Of a stretch of 7,772 nt of DNA, positions 5,323 to 7,772 are shown in pieces; within the stretch, counting starts at the first letter, position 1; every line of letters begins with the position of its first letter. The stretch comes from Phycisphaerae bacterium (lineage in GTDB: Bacteria > Planctomycetota > Phycisphaerae > Phycisphaerales > SM1A02): NCBI GenBank assembly GCA_016873355.1, contig VGXK01000085.1, forward strand, positions 1 through 7,772, written 5' to 3'. The translations under genes and the position numbers were made by a program. The notes beneath the pieces are model-generated. The model saw nothing but the letters and a program-made list of their open reading frames with translations, searched no databases and was not told where the DNA came from.

Positions 5323-5537
5323 GAGCTCGATCTCGTCCGGACCAGGATCGCCTCGCGCCGGCGCGGCGCAGCGGCCGGGGCGCCCCCCGCGCCGATCGGT
5401 GCGCCCGTCGCGCCGATCGGGGCGCCCGTCGCGCCCGCGACTCCGCGCGTCGACGCCGGCGTCGGCTCGGAGCCGACCGAGCCGGTCGCGTCCGTCGAGG
5501 CGCTGCGGATGTGAAGCGACGCGTGCATTCGGTTCAT
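5323..5537 (-). pseudogene. map: Probable displaced N-terminal part of map (different frame, overlaps the secY stop)
   Basis: An ATG at 5537 overlaps the secY TGA as ATGA, the usual coupled start in such operons. The frame opens with MNRMHASLHIRSAS, runs through an Ala/Gly/Pro-rich stretch (GATGAPI twice, then GAGGAPA) and reaches RRREAILVR, whose last codon is 5339-5337. That hydrophobic strand is what normally precedes the D/E-E-I-E-L-M segment of methionine aminopeptidase, and EIELM follows immediately in the downstream frame. The two frames meet within about 5334-5342. Joining them needs a net +1 base; one 7-nt collapse of a CCGGAC repeat would explain it and would restore VRTPDEIELM. Beyond the junction this frame has no homology and stops at 5184. 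Whether the shift is biological or technical cannot be told from the sequence. Confidence 0.6.
5368..5430. repeat. 21-bp tandem repeat (two good copies and one degenerate)
   Basis: Copies at 5389-5409 and 5410-5430 differ at one of 21 positions (ggt versus ggg); 5368-5388 is a degenerate third copy. In the frame opened at 5537 each unit encodes seven residues of the type GATGAPI. The period is a multiple of three, so copy-number change would preserve this frame. Confidence 0.65.
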
Positions 5538-6955
5538 CCTCGGGCGGAGCGGACGCGCGGACCCGCTCGATCGCTTCCGGCGGCGAGGAAGCCCGCGTAG
5601 TTCCGCATGACGAGGTTCGCTTCGAGACGCTGCACGAGATCGAGGGCCACGCTCACCACGATGAGCAGTCCCGTGCCTCCGAGGAACTGCGACACCATGA
5701 AGTCGATGCCGAGCTTGCTCGTGACGAAGGTGGGGATCACCGCGATGACCGCCAGGAATCCGGCGCCCACGTAGGTGATGCGCTCCATGACCGTCTCGAG
5801 GTATTCGGCCGTGCGCGGGCCGGGCCGCAGGCCGGGAATGAAGCTGCCGTGCTCCTTGAGCTGCTTCGACATCTCGTCCGGACTGAACTGCACGGTCGTC
5901 CAGAAGTAGCTGAAGAAGTAGATCATCACGATCTCGAGCACCACGTAGGGGTAGTGGCCGATCTGGAAGCTTCCGGCGAGCAGATCGGTGGTGGCCAGCC
6001 ACCAGCCCGAGGTGGCGTTGCTCTCGGAGGCGCGCGACGCGAGCCACTCGAAGATCGCCGAAGGGAAGATCATGAGCGAGCTGGCGAAGATGATCGGCAT
6101 CACGCCCGCGTGGTTCACGCGCAGCGGCAGGTAGTGGCGCTGGCCGCCGTAGACCTTCCGGCCGCGCGTGAGCTTGGCCTGCTGGATGGGAATGCGCCGC
6201 TGCGCCACCGTGATGATGATTGCGCCCGCGGTGACGATCACGAACCCGGCGGTGAGCACGAGCACGCCCGCGAGTCCGATCTGTCCGGCATCCGCGCTCG
6301 TCGTGCTGCGATTGAAGTTCTCCACGACCCACTTCACCGCGTTCGGCATCTGCGCGAGAATGCCGGCGGTGAGGATCATCGACACGCCGTTGCCGATGCC
6401 GCGCTTGTCGATCTGCTCGCCGAGCCACATGAGGAAGAGGCTTCCGGCGGTGAGCGACGCAATGCCCGACACGTAGAAGAGCAGCCCGTTCGTCCCGCCT
6501 TCGGCGAAGTACGGCACCACGAGGCTCGCCGACTTCATGTAGGTCAGCCACATCCACCCCTGGAAGATGCAGAGACCCACGGTGGCGTAGCGCGTCCACT
6601 CGTTGATCTTCTGCTGGCCGGAGGCGCCCTCCTTCTTCAGGTCCTGCAGCGTCGGCACCACCGACTGGAGCAGCTGGAAGATGATCGACGCCGTGATGTA
6701 CGGCATGATTCCCAGGCCGAAGATCGTGCTCTGCGCGAGATTGCCGCCGGAGAAGACGCTCGCAAACTGCACGATTCGGCCGAACGCGGTGCCGCCCTTC
6801 GTGGCGAGGTCCGCGTTCTCCGCGAGCACCGACTGGTCGACGCCGACGATCGGCACCCAGAAGCCGAGTCGGTAGATGACCAGGATGCCCAGCGTGAAGA
6901 GCACCCGGTTCCGAAGTTCCGGAATGCGGAAGATGTTGATGAAGGCCTGAAGCAT
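5534..6955 (-). CDS. secY: Protein translocase subunit SecY
   Basis: SecY is the channel-forming core of the inner-membrane translocon, working with SecE/SecG and SecA. At 473 aa it is slightly longer than average. It shows about ten hydrophobic segments, starting with RVLFTLGILVIYRLGFWVPI (18-37) and the plug/TM2 region around 75-100 (STIFGLGIMPYITASIIFQL). Cytoplasmic loop signatures are present: GASGQQKINEWTRY (110-123), QRRIPIQQAKLTRGRKVYGG (252-271), LPLRVNHAGVMPIIFA (276-291) and, in the C5 loop, GSFIPGLRPGPRTAEYL (370-386) with the SecA-critical Arg at 377. The Ala/Gly/Arg-rich last 15 residues are not conserved. It starts 28 nt after rplO without an evident ribosome-binding site. The stop overlaps the apparent map start; adk, often found here, is absent. 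Confidence 0.97.
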   Translation of the reverse strand: MLQAFINIFRIPELRNRVLFTLGILVIYRLGFWVPIVGVDQSVLAENADLATKGGTAFGRIVQFASVFSGGNLAQSTIFGLGIMPYITASIIFQLLQSVVPTLQDLKKEGASGQQKINEWTRYATVGLCIFQGWMWLTYMKSASLVVPYFAEGGTNGLLFYVSGIASLTAGSLFLMWLGEQIDKRGIGNGVSMILTAGILAQMPNAVKWVVENFNRSTTSADAGQIGLAGVLVLTAGFVIVTAGAIIITVAQRRIPIQQAKLTRGRKVYGGQRHYLPLRVNHAGVMPIIFASSLMIFPSAIFEWLASRASESNATSGWWLATTDLLAGSFQIGHYPYVVLEIVMIYFFSYFWTTVQFSPDEMSKQLKEHGSFIPGLRPGPRTAEYLETVMERITYVGAGFLAVIAVIPTFVTSKLGIDFMVSQFLGGTGLLIVVSVALDLVQRLEANLVMRNYAGFLAAGSDRAGPRVRSARG

Positions 6956-6983
6956 CGCTGAGTGGTGGACGAATCGGCGCGGA

Positions 6984-7430
6984 TCAGACGGCGGCGGCGG
7001 TGCCTCCGGCGTCTTCGATCTTCTTGCGTGCGGACTCCGAGTAGCGCGCGGCGGTGACGCTCAGCTTCTTGCCGAGCGATCCCTCGCCGAGCACCTTGAG
7101 CGGAAGCTCCGCGTTCGGCACGAGCCCCTTCGTGACGAGCACCGCCAGGTCGACGCTGGCGCCGCTCTCGAAGTGCTTGTCGAGCTCGCGCACGTTGATG
7201 ACGTGGAACTCGGCGCGGAAGCCGGCGTTCGAGAAGCCCCGCTTGGGGAAGCGACGCATGATCGGCGTGGCGCCTCCCTGGTATCCGGGCCGGCTCGACC
7301 AGCCGGCGCGGCTCTTGGCGCCCTTGTGGCCGCGACCGCTCGTGCCGCCCTTGCCGCTGCCTTCGCCGCGGCCGACGCGCGTGCGGCGCTTGTGGGCGCC
7401 GGCCAAGTTCGTGATGTCGTGGATCATCAT
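6984..7430 (-). CDS. rplO: Large ribosomal subunit protein uL15
   Basis: uL15 binds 23S rRNA and joins late in 50S assembly. It has 148 aa. The Gly/Lys/Arg-rich N-terminal extension is diagnostic: RRTRVGRGEGSGKGGTSGRG followed by HKGAKSRAG, then GGATPIMRRFPKRGF (52-66) and the C-terminal globular LKVLGEGSLGKKLSVTAARYSESARKKIEDAGG. Two adjacent ATGs exist; GGAG at 7441-7444 lies 10 nt before the first and 13 nt before the second, so the first (7430) is preferred. It follows rpsE after 31 nt, with no rpmD between, and precedes secY, as in spc operons. Confidence 0.96.
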   Translation of the reverse strand: MMIHDITNLAGAHKRRTRVGRGEGSGKGGTSGRGHKGAKSRAGWSSRPGYQGGATPIMRRFPKRGFSNAGFRAEFHVINVRELDKHFESGASVDLAVLVTKGLVPNAELPLKVLGEGSLGKKLSVTAARYSESARKKIEDAGGTAAAV

Positions 7431-7461
7431 GACTGGTTCACTCCGTTCTCGTTCGATTCGC

Positions 7462-7772
7462 TCACGCGCCCGCCGCTCCGCCGGACGGCGCCGCTCCCGG
7501 GTCGCCGCCGCCGGGGGCCGCGCCGCCGCCCGGCGCGCCGCCGCCGTCGCCGCCGCCCGCCGGCGACTCCATCGGCTCGGGCGCGCCGCGCGGTCGTCGA
7601 CCCCCGCCGCCGCCGCGCGGTCCGCCGCGCCCGGCGCGGCGACGATCGTCGCCCACCGTGTTGACCGGCGCCACCGCCTTCTCGCCGCGTCGCTGCGCGG
7701 GCATGGCCGCGGCGCCGCGTCGAATCGCCTCCTCGACCGTGGTCGGTCCGAGCTCGACGCCTCGCAGCGCCT
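7462..7772 (-). CDS. rpsE: C-terminal part of small ribosomal subunit protein uS5 with a Gly/Pro/Ala-rich tail (partial)
   Basis: The frame runs in from the right edge. The first readable residues are ALRGVELGPTTVEEAIRRGA, then AAMPAQRRGEKAVAPVNTVG, then about 60 residues made almost wholly of Gly, Pro, Ala, Arg and Asp (GGPRGGGGGRRPRG, later GGGDGGGAPGGG) to the stop at 7462. The position immediately upstream of rplO, and the LRG-V element that resembles the end of some uS5 proteins, point to rpsE. The catalogue-defining uS5 double-stranded-RNA-binding domain lies outside the window, so the call is mainly contextual. The internal ATG at 7704 is not taken as a start because the frame stays open upstream with a helix-like sequence. 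The low-complexity tail is not part of the usual uS5. An uncharacterised small protein is the alternative. Confidence 0.6.
   Translation of the reverse strand, partial: ALRGVELGPTTVEEAIRRGAAAMPAQRRGEKAVAPVNTVGDDRRRAGRGGPRGGGGGRRPRGAPEPMESPAGGGDGGGAPGGGAAPGGGDPGAAPSGGAAGA

Noticed and set aside
5330..5345. Programmed -1 ribosomal frameshift joining the two map frames
   Set aside because: No X-XXY-YYZ slippery heptamer is present at the junction, and no case for a stimulatory structure could be made; a small deletion or sequence error is simpler.
7705..7772. Start of a small Gly-rich protein at the ATG at 7704
   Set aside because: The frame remains open to the window edge with a helix-like, protein-like sequence upstream, so the ATG is internal.

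Overview
The window is a GC-rich, almost gene-saturated piece of a bacterial chromosome. It holds the 3' half of the spc/alpha ribosomal-protein superoperon, read entirely on the minus strand. From right to left the order is: C-terminus of rpsE (uS5), rplO (uL15), secY, map (methionine aminopeptidase), infA (IF-1), rpmJ (bL36), rpsM (uS13), rpsK (uS11), rpoA, rplQ (bL17) and pheS. At the extreme left the last 17 codons of a plus-strand gene, probably argJ, converge on pheS. No candidate for a new defence, mobile or biosynthetic system is present; the informative content lies in small deviations from a conserved operon.

The likely source is a planctomycete-like bacterium, perhaps of the Phycisphaerae type. 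This is inferred, not shown. The hints are high GC, an enlarged bL17 with an internal insertion and a basic/Ala-rich tail, a bL36 without most zinc ligands, no rpmD between rpsE and rplO, no adk between secY and map, no rpsD between rpsK and rpoA, and pheS following rplQ instead of preceding pheT.

Layout: 2-55 argJ tail (+). 52-222 a long imperfect hairpin element plus a 22-bp palindrome. 223-369 a spacer with nothing recognised. 370-1371 pheS. 1396-1545 a second hairpin element with a short hairpin and a 20-bp direct repeat. 1548-2174 rplQ. 2251-3258 rpoA. 3385-4163 rpsK, rpsM and the end of rpmJ; rpmJ runs to 4277. 4306-4521 infA. 4528-5322 map core. 5323-5537 a low-complexity stretch that looks like the displaced N-terminal part of map. 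5534-6955 secY. 6984-7430 rplO. 7462 to the right edge, rpsE tail.

The genes work together in making and exporting protein: 30S and 50S ribosomal proteins, an initiation factor, the RNA polymerase alpha subunit, the core translocon channel, the enzyme that removes the initiator Met, and the phenylalanine-charging subunit. Spacing is tight (ATGA overlap after secY, 6-32 nt at most junctions). The larger gaps are rpsK-rpoA, rpoA-rplQ and rplQ-pheS, where RNA structure can be drawn.

The three points most worth a second look are: (1) the map reading frame, whose N-terminus appears to continue in another frame starting at an ATGA overlap with secY; (2) two structurally similar long hairpins sharing the core GGCAAGGAG that bracket pheS in the same orientation; (3) the lineage-specific additions to bL17 and uS5.
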